Shown here piece after piece: positions 32,889-41,551 of a DNA stretch of 64,000 bases (its first letter is position 1; each line of letters starts with the position of its first letter). The stretch comes from Linepithema humile (Eukaryota > Arthropoda > Insecta > Hymenoptera > Formicidae): contig NC_090129.1 of the NCBI RefSeq assembly GCF_040581485.1, forward strand, positions 15,573,501 to 15,637,500. Direction: 5' to 3'. A program made the position numbers and the translations under genes. The notes under the pieces are model-generated. The model made no database searches. It had not been told where the DNA came from and worked only from the letters and a program-made list of their open reading frames with translations.

Positions 32889-32917
32889 AATATATTGTAA
32901 TATGTTACAATAAGGTT
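32841..32917. repeat. Perfect 29-bp inverted repeat at the array inversion point
   Basis: The arms at 32841-32869 and 32889-32917 are exactly complementary, with a 19-bp AT-rich spacer. Homology continues outwards on both sides into decamers. It marks the switch from plus-oriented ~270-bp units on the left to minus-oriented units on the right, so it is either a true fold-back inversion or an assembly artefact. Confidence 0.85.
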
Positions 32918-32983
32918 AAAATAGGTTAAAATAGGTTGAAATAGGTTAAGATAGGTTAAAATAGGTTAAACTAGGTTAAAATA

Positions 32984-32996
32984 GGTTAAAAGAGAT
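32984..32996 (+). repeat. R-B target site duplication, left copy
   Basis: GGTTAAAAGAGAT immediately before R-B, repeated exactly at 37266-37278 after its poly(A). The flanks together reconstitute an uninterrupted ~270-bp unit (decamers then GAGATTGAAGCAAAC). Confidence 0.85.
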
Positions 32997-33006
32997 CCTC
33001 TTCGTC

Positions 33007-33148
33007 GTGCGCCACCTTGTCGTGGTGAAGGGGCTCACCATGGGGCGGCTCGCTGGAGTCGTCTTGTGGTGCCAAGAGCGCACAGTTCCCTCGCTGGAGG
33101 GAACAAGAGGAGCCCAGCGACTCCTTAGGGACTTGTCCCAATCGCTGG
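33007..33148 (+). promoter_or_regulatory. Structured 5' UTR RNA of R-B
   Basis: Predicted stems: GTGCGC 33007-33012 with GCGCAC 33078-33083; CACCA 33036-33040 with TGGTG 33067-33071; GGCGGCTC 33044-33051 with GAGTCGTC 33056-33063; GTTCCCTC 33085-33092 with GAGGGAAC 33097-33104; CCAGCGA 33114-33120 with TCGCTGG 33142-33148, enclosing GGGAC-TT-GTCCC. Several stems keep their pairing but not their sequence in R-C. A further stem at 33727-33734/33759-33766 lies close to the ORF1 start. Confidence 0.65.
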
Positions 33149-33838
33149 TAGGGGTTGGCGGCCCTGACTTCAATCGCCCGGTGGCATGGCACCGTTAGGG
33201 GGAGATTTCTATCTCCCCTCCATGCACGGGCGGCCAGGCTCGTTAGCCCAGTGGGGCGGCTGGCCAGGGGGGTGCTCCCCCCGTGGTGGAGGCCTGTCTT
33301 GGCCGGGGCTGCTGCTCCGGCGGGACGGGTCTTTGGTGGGGTCACTTCGGTGGCCCCGTCTAAAGGGGTGGATGTGGGTGCCGGTTCCCTCTGTGTCTCG
33401 GGCGGATGTCCTTTTCAGGACATGCCGTCTGGCATGGGGGGAAAGCGGCGTCCCACAAGGGAAGAGCCCTCCCTCTCCGGCCAAACGGCGCGTGGACGTG
33501 GTCCTTGCGTACGCGGCCGAGAAGGAGGGTGCGGGCCGGCGATGTCCTGGAACTCCACCAGGCTCGTCGGGCCGTGGCCGTTCTCTGAGCCGCTCGGACG
33601 TTTCCGAGACAGGGTCGGAGACGGCGGTGAAGCCGAGTCGGTCTCTGGGGGCATAGCCCGAGGAGTCCGGCTCGGAACGCACCAGGCCTGGTGCGGTGGA
33701 TGGAAAACCACATTAAAAAACCCGGGTAGACTGGGCTCGTTAGCCGTGGAGTAGGCAACCGGTCTAAGGGTGGGGGGCCCTGAGAAAACCCTCTCGAGGA
33801 AGACAACCTCGTTAAAAAATTACATTTTATGGTAATAA

Positions 33839-36800
33839 ATGTTCCGCAAAGGATTTTTGTTACGGTCCCAGGGTGATCGGACACCCAGGGATTCGGCGGG
33901 GGGGGCTATCGTCCCAGGTGCCCCCTCGTCGACGGCGTCCGCAGTAGCGGCGCCGAAATCCGGCGATGGGCTTCCGGTGGAGTTGACTCCGAGCTCCACC
34001 GGTGAACGTGCTATCGGTGAGGTAGCGAAGGGACTGGCTGACTCCTCAGAGTCAACCTTCCAGTGCTTCTGCAAAGAAGACTGGTTAGGTGTCGCCCGCG
34101 CCGCGGACGAGCTGATGAGGCTCATGCCTCAATGTCCTCCAACGCTGGAGGTGGAGGGGGACGAAGAAATGAGCCGGCAGCTCAGTTTCGTCCCCAAGTA
34201 CTGGGGGGTTGCCCTCCAGTACTTAATGATGGCGATGGAGAAGGGGGGTCCCTTCCCGGACGAACTCAGTAACAGCCTCGGGAAATCTCTTGAGACTGAG
34301 CGAGTCCGGGCTAAGAAGCCTCTCTTCTCAAGGATGGTGGACAGGTACCAGCTGTCCACCTTCCTCGAGGAGAAGATCCGGGGAGGAGCCAACCGCAAAC
34401 CAGCGGAGCCCTCCTCTCCGGCGCCAGACGCCCTCTCGACCTCGTCGACGGTTCCCGCCGACGAGCCAATCGAGATTGGCGAGGAGGAAGAGGCAGGGGA
34501 GGTAGTAGCCCCCCCCGCACCAACTCCGGGGGAGTTCCCCCTCGAGCGAAGCCGAGGCAGGCCCCGTCTTGACGGACGGGGCCCTTACAAGCCTCCGTCC
34601 ATCTCCGTTGAGGAGATGGCGCAGCGCCAAGAACTTGGCGTCCCTCAGCCTTGGGAGAGGCTGGGCGACGCCAAGAAAAAGAGAGAGAGGTCCCCGAGGG
34701 CCTCCAGAAGGGTCTACGCCCTCACTGATAGTGAGGACGATGACGACGAGGCGCCCCTTCGTCTGACCCGCCCGCCGAACTTTACGGCGCCGCAGCGGAA
34801 GAGTGTCGACTTGTCCCTACGGGACATACTCGACAGGTCCCCGTTGGCGGCGGCCTCGGAGGCCGCCGCGTTGGCAGACGAGATTGAGGCGATCCGCTCT
34901 AAGTCCTCCTCTATTAAGGGGAACTTGAGCGGTCGCCTCAAGAGGGACTGCTACCTCCTCAAGGAGGTAGTTTTGGCCTTCGGCCACCGATTGGCGGACT
35001 CTGGGGGAGGGGATATATCCCGCCTCCAGAGAGAGCTGGAGACTCTCCGGGAGGAGGTTAAAATCCTCCGGAGAGAGAAGGAGGAGATGCGGAGGGAGAT
35101 GAGGGCATCTAGGTGGTCTCCCCCTCCCTCTCCCCGCCGCACACACTCACCCGTCCCGGACCCTGCTGACACTCAGCCAGGGGCAATCCGGGCGGAAGTG
35201 GATAGGGTGCACTTGGCACCCTCCCCCCGGTCATGTGACTGGGGGATGGATATAGAGGAGCCTTCGGGCGGGAGGGACTTATCGCCCCCCCGTCCCCCCA
35301 AGGCTCCCTCTCCTCTCCCACCGGGGATTACCCCGGCAATAAGGGAGATACTTGATGGTGTCGCCACCATCTTCAAAGATGGCATGGCGAGAATGTCGGC
35401 GGTCCTCTCGTCTTTAAGCGAGAGAATCGCCGACCTTGAGGCGGCGCGTGCGCCGCTCAAGGAGCGCCCCTCCCAACCTCCTCCTCAACCGCGGCCCCCG
35501 ATGCCGGGCGCCGTCTCGAGGAGTGCGAAAAGGAGGGAGTCGCGTAAGAGGCGGGCCGCCAGAATGGCGGACCCACCTCTGGGGACCCCGGCCGACGGGG
35601 GACCGGACTTAGGGGCGGGGGTGTCAGTCCCCCCCGTCTCGACCTCATACGCTGAGACGATTAGGAAGAGGGGTGGCATACCCAAGCCCGCCCCTCCACC
35701 GCCGGCTGTTGGGAAGGCTAAGGCCCCCACAGAGGCGGTGAAGAAAAAGGAGGCCCTGCAGAGGGCCAAGAAGCGGCTGCCCAAGACGGCAGCCGTTATG
35801 GTGGCGGTTCCCCCGACAACCTCCTTGTCGGAGGTTATGGGGAAAGCCAAGTCCTCCATCAAATTGGAGGACTTGGACATCAAGGGCGTCCGTGCGCGGA
35901 CGACCCTTGCGGGGAACTTCCTCCTCGCCATCCCTGGCATGGGTGCAGAGGCCAAGGCCGACGCCCTCGCCAGGGAGATGAGGAAGCATGTCGGGGACGG
36001 GGTAAAAATATCCCGTCCCTGTACATTTGCGGAGATCCGCCTCCGCCGTGTCGAGATGTTCGCCACGGCGGAGGACATCGCAGCCGCCATTGCCACGCAT
36101 GGCGGCTGCCAGAAGGAAGACGTGCGGGTGGGCCCACTGCGCCCCCCGCGAGGCGGAAACAGGGTGGTCTGGGCAAGGTGCCCCTCCAAGGCCGCGATGA
36201 AGATCGCGGCACTACAGGGGCTACCAATTGTCTGGGCCACCGCTAAGGTCGATCTGCTCCCGGCCAGGCCAACCCGGTGTTACCGGTGCCTGGCCAGGGG
36301 GCACACGCAGCAGCGATGCCCGTCCAAAGTGGACAGGGCACGCTGCTGCTTCAACTGCGGCGGGGAGGACCACGGTGCGGGCACATGCAAAGCCCCGCCG
36401 AGGTGCCCCCTATGCGCCGAGCGTGGTAGAGAGTCCGGGCACCGGGCGGGGACACAAGAGTGTCCCCGAGTACCCCCGGTCGCCTTGACGGCCAAAGAGG
36501 CCGCGGGCTCCTCGGCGCCTTTTCGGGCCCCGGCAAGCCGGGCCCCCCGGAGGGCCCCTCTGGAGTCCTCGGCAAGAGTCCGCGGGGCGCCCCGACCAAG
36601 TAGGCCGGGGTCGCCAACGGATACGGCCTCGGTGAAGTCGGGTCTCTCGACCCACACCGAGGCCGGGGAGAAGCGCCCTCGACCGGCGGATGGGTCGGAT
36701 TCAGATCCGGCCCAACCACTGCCGGCCAAAAAGAGAGCTGGAAGGCGCGAGACTGGGACGGGCCGCAAGCCAGGGCCCAGGTCCCGCACCACGTCCCGTA

Positions 36801-36862
36801 GCCGGGACAGATCCCCCCTGGCGCTGTCTCAGCGTCGGGGAGAGGAGGATCTCTCCGACTAG
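33839..36862 (+). CDS. Gag-like ORF1 of R-B, three CCHC zinc knuckles
   Basis: 1007 codons, intact. The N-terminal half is Ser/Pro/Glu-rich. A coiled-coil-like segment spans about residues 395-427, followed by a Pro-rich linker and a basic stretch. The conserved Gag domain (about 650-810) aligns with R-C. The zinc knuckles are C814-C817-H822-C827, C837-C840-H845-C850 and C856-C859-H868-C875, after which comes an Arg/Ser-rich tail. R1-clade Gags bind element RNA and form particles that enter the nucleus; here it would need a reverse transcriptase supplied in trans. The start ATG lies in AATAAATGT, the first in frame; the shared SQG-RTPRD motif near residue 10 supports it. The N-terminal half is much less conserved than the C-terminal half. 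Confidence 0.9.
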   Translation: MFRKGFLLRSQGDRTPRDSAGGAIVPGAPSSTASAVAAPKSGDGLPVELTPSSTGERAIGEVAKGLADSSESTFQCFCKEDWLGVARAADELMRLMPQCPPTLEVEGDEEMSRQLSFVPKYWGVALQYLMMAMEKGGPFPDELSNSLGKSLETERVRAKKPLFSRMVDRYQLSTFLEEKIRGGANRKPAEPSSPAPDALSTSSTVPADEPIEIGEEEEAGEVVAPPAPTPGEFPLERSRGRPRLDGRGPYKPPSISVEEMAQRQELGVPQPWERLGDAKKKRERSPRASRRVYALTDSEDDDDEAPLRLTRPPNFTAPQRKSVDLSLRDILDRSPLAAASEAAALADEIEAIRSKSSSIKGNLSGRLKRDCYLLKEVVLAFGHRLADSGGGDISRLQRELETLREEVKILRREKEEMRREMRASRWSPPPSPRRTHSPVPDPADTQPGAIRAEVDRVHLAPSPRSCDWGMDIEEPSGGRDLSPPRPPKAPSPLPPGITPAIREILDGVATIFKDGMARMSAVLSSLSERIADLEAARAPLKERPSQPPPQPRPPMPGAVSRSAKRRESRKRRAARMADPPLGTPADGGPDLGAGVSVPPVSTSYAETIRKRGGIPKPAPPPPAVGKAKAPTEAVKKKEALQRAKKRLPKTAAVMVAVPPTTSLSEVMGKAKSSIKLEDLDIKGVRARTTLAGNFLLAIPGMGAEAKADALAREMRKHVGDGVKISRPCTFAEIRLRRVEMFATAEDIAAAIATHGGCQKEDVRVGPLRPPRGGNRVVWARCPSKAAMKIAALQGLPIVWATAKVDLLPARPTRCYRCLARGHTQQRCPSKVDRARCCFNCGGEDHGAGTCKAPPRCPLCAERGRESGHRAGTQECPRVPPVALTAKEAAGSSAPFRAPASRAPRRAPLESSARVRGAPRPSRPGSPTDTASVKSGLSTHTEAGEKRPRPADGSDSDPAQPLPAKKRAGRRETGTGRKPGPRSRTTSRSRDRSPLALSQRRGEEDLSD

Positions 36863-37245
36863 GGGGCCCCAGGGTCCCTGAGAAAGATAAAGGAGGAAGA
36901 GGAGGGAAAGGGGATATATCCCCCCCCCCTCCAAGATTAGCTGGGAGACCCTGGGGTCTCAGAGGAGGTGATGTTTTTTTTTCTCCTTAGGAAAAAGGGG
37001 ACTCGCCTGGTGGTCGGGGTGAAGAATGCTTAAGCGGTTCCGCCCCGGCCATCATAGGGCTGGTAAGCTCTTTGTCAGGGGGGTGGGTTTTAGTTGGTAG
37101 GCACCGGTCACAAAAGCTAAACAGCAAAGAGACCGGTGAATCCAACACTACCCCGGCGCGGGGACAGTCTTAAACTGTCCCATTGCACGTGCTGGGGTGT
37201 CTTTCGAAGATTTCCCACCCCCTGGGGGGCCTTAAAGACCCCCCC
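36863..37245 (+). other. 3' UTR of R-B
   Basis: There is no coding potential beyond short chance frames. The first ~200 bases are purine-rich with homopolymer runs. The second half begins at TTTTAGTTGGTAGGCACCG (37088-37106) and is conserved with R-C, ending GAAGATTTCCC, a G/C-run hairpin and the poly(A). The absence of any reverse transcriptase motif here is what defines the element as Gag-only. Confidence 0.8.
37102..37197 (+). promoter_or_regulatory. Conserved 3' UTR RNA structure of R-B
   Basis: Stem 1 is CACCGGTC 37102-37109 with GACCGGTG 37131-37138. Stem 2 is CCCCGGC 37151-37157 with GCTGGGG 37191-37197 (one G-U), enclosing hairpin GGGACAGT 37161-37168 with ACTGTCCC 37174-37181. Each has a counterpart in R-C with different bases but preserved pairing, while the linkers GTGAATCC and TTGCAC keep their sequence. 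By analogy with other non-LTR elements this is a candidate recognition site for the reverse transcriptase. Confidence 0.7.
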
Positions 37246-37265
37246 AAAAAAAAAAAAAAAAAAAA

Positions 37266-37540
37266 GGTTAAAAGAGATTGAAGCAAACTAGGAAGCGTTC
37301 TGCTCTCTTTTCAAAAACTACTTATGGCACGCAATTTTGCTAAAGGAAAAAGTTGTTTCTTTTAGCCTAATTTATCACGTCTTGCATTCCGTGGGTGCAA
37401 ATTTAGGGAAACTCTGAATAAAATATTTTAATATGTTACATGTTATATTGTATTATGTTACAATAAGGTTAAAATAGGTTAAAATAGGTTGAAATAGGTT
37501 AAGATAGGTTAAAATAGGTTAAACTAGGTTAAAATAGGTT
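37266..37540 (-). repeat. ~270-bp unit, inverted, between R-B and R-C
   Basis: The minus-strand continuation of the ~270-bp unit, starting with the R-B duplication GGTTAAAAGAGAT and ending with decamers (TAGGTTAAAA type). The last 14 bases, GGTTAAAATAGGTT (37527-37540), are the left copy of the R-C target duplication. The right copy is 41580-41593. Confidence 0.85.
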
Positions 37541-37550
37541 CCTCCTCGTT

Positions 37551-37692
37551 GTGCGCCACCTTGTCGTGGTGAGGGGGCTCACCGTGGGAATACCTGAAAA
37601 GGTGTTTCTGCGGTGCTAAGAGCGCACAGTTCCTTCTTAGGAGGGAACGGGGGTCCGGCTACCCCTCAAGGGACTTGTCCCGATTAGCCGGA
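37551..37692 (+). promoter_or_regulatory. Structured 5' UTR RNA of R-C
   Basis: Stems: GTGCGC 37551-37556 with GCGCAC 37622-37627; CACCG 37580-37584 with CGGTG 37611-37615; GGAATACCT 37587-37595 with AGGTGTTTC 37600-37608, capped by GAAA; GTTCCTTC 37629-37636 with GAGGGAAC 37641-37648; TCCGGCTA 37654-37661 with TAGCCGGA 37685-37692, enclosing GGGAC-TT-GTCCC 37670-37681. The equivalent stems in R-B differ in sequence but still pair. A later stem, TAGACCGA/TCGGTCTA (37981-37988/38012-38019), precedes ORF1 and is also matched in R-B. Confidence 0.65.
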
Positions 37693-38085
37693 AGGGGTTG
37701 GCGGCCCTGACTTCAATCGCCCGGGTGCCTGGACTCGATAGGTGTGTTTATTTAAAACACACCCCCAGGATAGAGGAGCATTACCTCGAGAAAAAAGCCG
37801 GGGCCTGACCAGCCTCGTTAGCACGCCGGTGCTCCGGCATAACGGTCGAGCCCCCATTGCACGAGGGGGGCGTAAGCGTCACATACCGTAACCCCAGTTT
37901 GTGGGGCCGGGGGCCGGTGATAGTGTGGTGGCACTATCACGGGCTGCGAGGGTGGTAAAACCTCTATAAAAAGACCCGGGTAGACCGAGCTCGAAAGCCT
38001 AGGGTGGGCCATCGGTCTAGGAGAGGAAAAACTCCGATATAAAATCCGGTGAAGGACACACTGTCAACAAACCAAGTTTATCTAC

Positions 38086-41000
38086 ATGGACATGGCTGAT
38101 CAAACAGGAACAAGGTTACCGTCCCAGGGGATTCGGACCCCCAGGGACCGGCGTGGTGGGAGTCCTGTCCCGGCTCCTGCTACGTCGTCATCCAGCGACG
38201 GGCTGACCACTAGGTGTTCACCGAGCCTAGTGGCCAATAGAGTTATCGGATCAGTGGCGACGATGTTTAGCCAGGGCGAGAGACTGTTTTCGAACAGGTC
38301 CATGGAATTCACGATTGACTTGTATGGGACCTTCTGCTTTATGGCAGATAAGTTGGGGTGCGGAAAGAAGCATTGCCATTGTAATACGGACATGGCGTGG
38401 AAAACCTATAAATCTCTGGGTCCGGGTGGAAGGAGCACATTCCGTATAACCAGGAAGGAAATGGCGGATTCCATTTTTAGGGTGTGGTCTCGATATGAGC
38501 TTCGTAGAAGAGTTGTAGTTCCTGAAAAATGGAAAAGAAAGAAAATTAGGTCTACTTACCGGCAGGCGTGCGTTGTCCTGGTGGCTGCTGCTGAACTGCT
38601 GGGCTCCGACCTGAAACAGAAAGAAGAAGTTAATAGGGCAATGGAATACCTAAGGAAATTGGGTAAACCGTATGAATACGGACATCTGGGACGGGAAACT
38701 CCGGAGAAGGCGGATAATACCCCTCTCCGTCTTAGGGGTGGAATTGGTCCTCCTGTGTTTAAGGAGGGCATGCGGAAGAGCCGAACTTTATCGGCTTTGC
38801 ACGGTTCGGACTCTTCAGACTCGGACCATGCTCCTAGGATGACGTCCCTCGAAAGGTTGGCCCCCGGTACCATCACCGTGAAAAAAGGGTCAGCACCTGA
38901 AGAGGAGAAGAAGAAGGAAGACGAAGAATCTGACATGGAGGTGGTCGAGGTGGGAGACTCTCCAGAGGAGGAGTTCACCACTCAACGCCCCCCAAGCAGA
39001 GCTGGGGATCCAGGGTCGGAGGACTCTGGAGATGAGGCAGGCCCTTCCAGGCCTGCATCTCGCATCAGTGAGGGAGGGGAAAACCCTCAGGGGCCGTATC
39101 GCCTCCCGATGCTTCATAGAGCACCGGGAAGACCGAGGAAGGACGGGACAGGTCCATTCAAGGCCCTGTCCACGTCGGGAACAGAGGGATCGGGGAAAGG
39201 TTTGACCCGAAAAAAGGGCAAAAACCTTCCATATAAAGAAGAGGATGTGGAGACGGAGGGGTCCTCCATGCTTATGGTACGTCCCCCACCTCTCACTTGT
39301 GAACAAAGAGGGAAGGTGGAACACCGTCTACGGCAGATGGAGAGAGGCTCGTCAAGGGAAATTGTTGTCCACGCAGACAAATGCCTTGATGAGATAGAAC
39401 AGGCAAGGACTTCTACTACCAACATGAAGGGTTCTCTCAGCGGCCAAATTAAGGTCAATGTATACCTCCTTAGGGAGGTGCTGAGGACCCTGTCGGTTAG
39501 GGCGGACAAGGTGGGTGATCCGGGATATTGGCGGTCCCGGGTCAATGTTGTGGAAAGGGACAATACGGCCTATAAGGCCCAGAACGAGAATTTGCTGAGG
39601 AAATTGTCCAAAGCGGAGGAAGCTATACGCTACCTCAAGGCCAATCCTCCAAACTTGGAGGGCCCTCTAATCAGGGACCCTAGATCTCCTACTCTAGGTA
39701 GGGACCCGATGGGGCGATCGGATATCACACTTGATATGCCGATTGACCCCGTCACGGATATGGAGTTGGACTTGGAGGGGGAAGCCCCTTCTCGCCCTTC
39801 GGTAAATGGAGGGATGGCAACGAAGATCCTCATGGAGGTCGACAGGAAATTAAGTACCCTGATGACCTCTATGACGGATTCCATCAGGAGAATGGAGGAT
39901 CGCGTCGCACGACTAGAACAGGGCGGACGAACCGCTCCTGGCCCGGCTCATGCAGACGAAGGGAAGAGGAAGGAGAAGAAGGGGAAGGGGAAGGGAAAGG
40001 GGAAATCCGTCACCGCACCCCCCCTACTACCCCATCGAAGGACTGAGGTCCTGTCAGAAGGGGATTTGACGGCTGAGGAGCCCATCCCTCATCCACGAGA
40101 GATGGAGCAACCCTGGACCGCGGTTGTGAAGGGAGGCAGGAGAAAGAAGGGAAAGGGACCTCAAGGGCCTCCTTTACCCCCTTCCACCACTGCCAAAAAG
40201 GAAGGGAAAACGCAGGCGAAGAAACCCTCGAAGGGCGTCATCTCCCGCGCAGGGATCAAGAGGAGACTTCCGCGAACCGCTGCGGTGGCAATTTCTGCCC
40301 CCGATGGCACCTATGCGGACGTCATGAAGGAGGCCAGGGAGAGGATAAATCTCAAGGATTTAAACCTCAATTCCTTGAAGATCAGGAATGCGCGGAATGG
40401 AGGAATTCTCCTGGAAATTGCAGGAGAACAATCCAGGATGAAGGCGGACGCGTTAGCGGTCAAGCTAAAGGAGGTTGTGGCGGACCGAACGGACGAGGTG
40501 AGGATCTCCAGGCCCTCGAGAAGGCTAGATTTCCGACTCGTTGGCCTGGGGGATCATTCCATCTCCTCCCGCGAGGACATAATCGCGGCAATATCCCACG
40601 AGGGAGGTTGCGACGGAGAGGAAGTCCGACTGGGACGGGTACAGACCGGGGGTCGTAGGGGCCTGAACCTGGCCTGGGCCCAGTGCCCTGCGGACGCTGC
40701 ACTCAAGCTCGCAGAAGTGGGCTCAGTGCAAATCGGATGGGCACAAGTGAAGGTGGAGCTCCTTCAGAGTCGCCCGGCCCAGTGTTTCCGTTGCCTGGGT
40801 CGTGGGCATGTTCAGCAGCGGTGCCCTTCTAATATAGATAGGGCCCGCTGTTGTTATAGGTGCGGAGAGGAAGGGCATTCCTCAGGTGAGTGCAGGAGGA
40901 AACCACATTGCCCACTGTGTGCCCTTAAAGGGTTACCATCGGGCCATAGAACGGGGAGTACGGACTGCCCCCCGATTCCTCCAAAATCCAAGGAAGTGCG

Positions 41001-41223
41001 CGGTATTGTGCCTGATGAGACAATGCGGTCCCAACTTCCCCCCCTTCCTCTCTCCTCTCCAGAGATGGAGACGGAGTCGATGTCGGGCATGGGGGAGGCC
41101 AAGAGGCCGAGGGAGGATTCGTCCAGTCCCCCTCAAGCGGACTCCAAGAAGGCGCGAGGAACTGGACCTGATCGACCAGATTGTCCGGATTCCCCGCAAC
41201 CAGGACCCTCAACAGGTCCGTGA
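38086..41223 (+). CDS. Gag-like ORF1 of R-C, three CCHC zinc knuckles
   Basis: 1045 codons, intact. The first ATG is at 38086; the second, at 38092 (GACATGG), has the better initiation context. Order: N-terminal domain with several Cys and basic residues; acidic Glu/Asp-rich stretch; coiled-coil-like segment (about 484-525); Lys-rich run near 630; conserved Gag domain (about 731-895); knuckles C900-C903-H908-C913, C923-C926-H931-C936 and C942-C945-H954-C961; short polar tail. The C-terminal third is clearly homologous to R-B ORF1. Expected role: RNA-binding ORF1 protein of the element ribonucleoprotein. The same protein is encoded by R-A as far as the window shows. Confidence 0.9.
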   Translation: MDMADQTGTRLPSQGIRTPRDRRGGSPVPAPATSSSSDGLTTRCSPSLVANRVIGSVATMFSQGERLFSNRSMEFTIDLYGTFCFMADKLGCGKKHCHCNTDMAWKTYKSLGPGGRSTFRITRKEMADSIFRVWSRYELRRRVVVPEKWKRKKIRSTYRQACVVLVAAAELLGSDLKQKEEVNRAMEYLRKLGKPYEYGHLGRETPEKADNTPLRLRGGIGPPVFKEGMRKSRTLSALHGSDSSDSDHAPRMTSLERLAPGTITVKKGSAPEEEKKKEDEESDMEVVEVGDSPEEEFTTQRPPSRAGDPGSEDSGDEAGPSRPASRISEGGENPQGPYRLPMLHRAPGRPRKDGTGPFKALSTSGTEGSGKGLTRKKGKNLPYKEEDVETEGSSMLMVRPPPLTCEQRGKVEHRLRQMERGSSREIVVHADKCLDEIEQARTSTTNMKGSLSGQIKVNVYLLREVLRTLSVRADKVGDPGYWRSRVNVVERDNTAYKAQNENLLRKLSKAEEAIRYLKANPPNLEGPLIRDPRSPTLGRDPMGRSDITLDMPIDPVTDMELDLEGEAPSRPSVNGGMATKILMEVDRKLSTLMTSMTDSIRRMEDRVARLEQGGRTAPGPAHADEGKRKEKKGKGKGKGKSVTAPPLLPHRRTEVLSEGDLTAEEPIPHPREMEQPWTAVVKGGRRKKGKGPQGPPLPPSTTAKKEGKTQAKKPSKGVISRAGIKRRLPRTAAVAISAPDGTYADVMKEARERINLKDLNLNSLKIRNARNGGILLEIAGEQSRMKADALAVKLKEVVADRTDEVRISRPSRRLDFRLVGLGDHSISSREDIIAAISHEGGCDGEEVRLGRVQTGGRRGLNLAWAQCPADAALKLAEVGSVQIGWAQVKVELLQSRPAQCFRCLGRGHVQQRCPSNIDRARCCYRCGEEGHSSGECRRKPHCPLCALKGLPSGHRTGSTDCPPIPPKSKEVRGIVPDETMRSQLPPLPLSSPEMETESMSGMGEAKRPREDSSSPPQADSKKARGTGPDRPDCPDSPQPGPSTGP

Positions 41224-41551
41224 AGTCGGTACCGGGGATATGGGAGTCCGGACGAATACCGGACCTTCTAAGGATCTGGATCCCTTACCAGGATAGGCCT
41301 ACGTGAGACAACAGGTGAAATGCGCTAGTCCGTCAGCCCTGGACTCTCACTAACATGGCGGTGCACGAATGGATCTTACCGGGGTGAGGTTTTAGTCGGT
41401 AGGCACCGTTCATCCTGACGATAGTTAGGGTGAGCGGTGAATCCGACACTAATTCCGTCAGGCTGAGGGGTAGCAATCCTCAGCCCTTGCACGACGGAAT
41501 TGTCTTTTGAAGATTTCCTCACCCTGGGGGGGCCCTTCTGGCCCTCGAACC
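41224..41551 (+). other. 3' UTR of R-C
   Basis: Non-coding. It contains the conserved block from TTTTAGTCGGTAGGCACCG (41390-41408) through GAAGATTTCC to a GGGCC/GGCCC hairpin (41530-41544) just before the poly(A). No fragment of an endonuclease or reverse transcriptase is recognisable. Confidence 0.8.
41404..41501 (+). promoter_or_regulatory. Conserved 3' UTR RNA structure of R-C
   Basis: Stem 1 is CACCGTTCATCC 41404-41415 with GGGTGAGCGGTG 41428-41439 (12 pairs, two G-U). Stem 2 is AATTCCGTC 41451-41459 with GACGGAATT 41493-41501, enclosing GGCTGAGG 41461-41468 with CCTCAGCC 41478-41485. The arrangement and the unpaired linkers match R-B, while the stems share almost no sequence. Confidence 0.7.

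Larger units (their letters stand above)
32997..37265 (+). mobile_element. R-B: complete Gag-only non-LTR retrotransposon
   Basis: The element is 4,269 bp: 5' UTR from CCTCTTCGTCGTGCGCC, one ORF (33839-36862), 3' UTR, and a 20-A tail at 37246-37265, between 13-bp target duplications. GC-rich against AT-rich surroundings. Only about 380 bases separate the ORF1 stop from the poly(A), so no ORF2 with endonuclease and reverse transcriptase fits. The Gag type, 5' leader and 3' UTR are shared with R-C. The R1-clade assignment rests on the Gag with three CCHC knuckles, the ~14-bp duplication and site specificity. A hairpin of G and C runs (37224-37244) precedes the tail. Confidence 0.85.

Noticed and set aside
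35485..36240. 251-codon antisense frame across the R-B Gag gene, and other overlapping frames
   Set aside because: These are shadows of a GC-rich coding region. The sense frame has the CCHC knuckles and homology to R-C.
37541..37720. HDV-like self-cleaving ribozyme at the 5' end of R-B/R-C
   Set aside because: The structured leader is in the right place, but I could not lay out the nested double pseudoknot from the first base. A ribozyme covariance-model search would decide.
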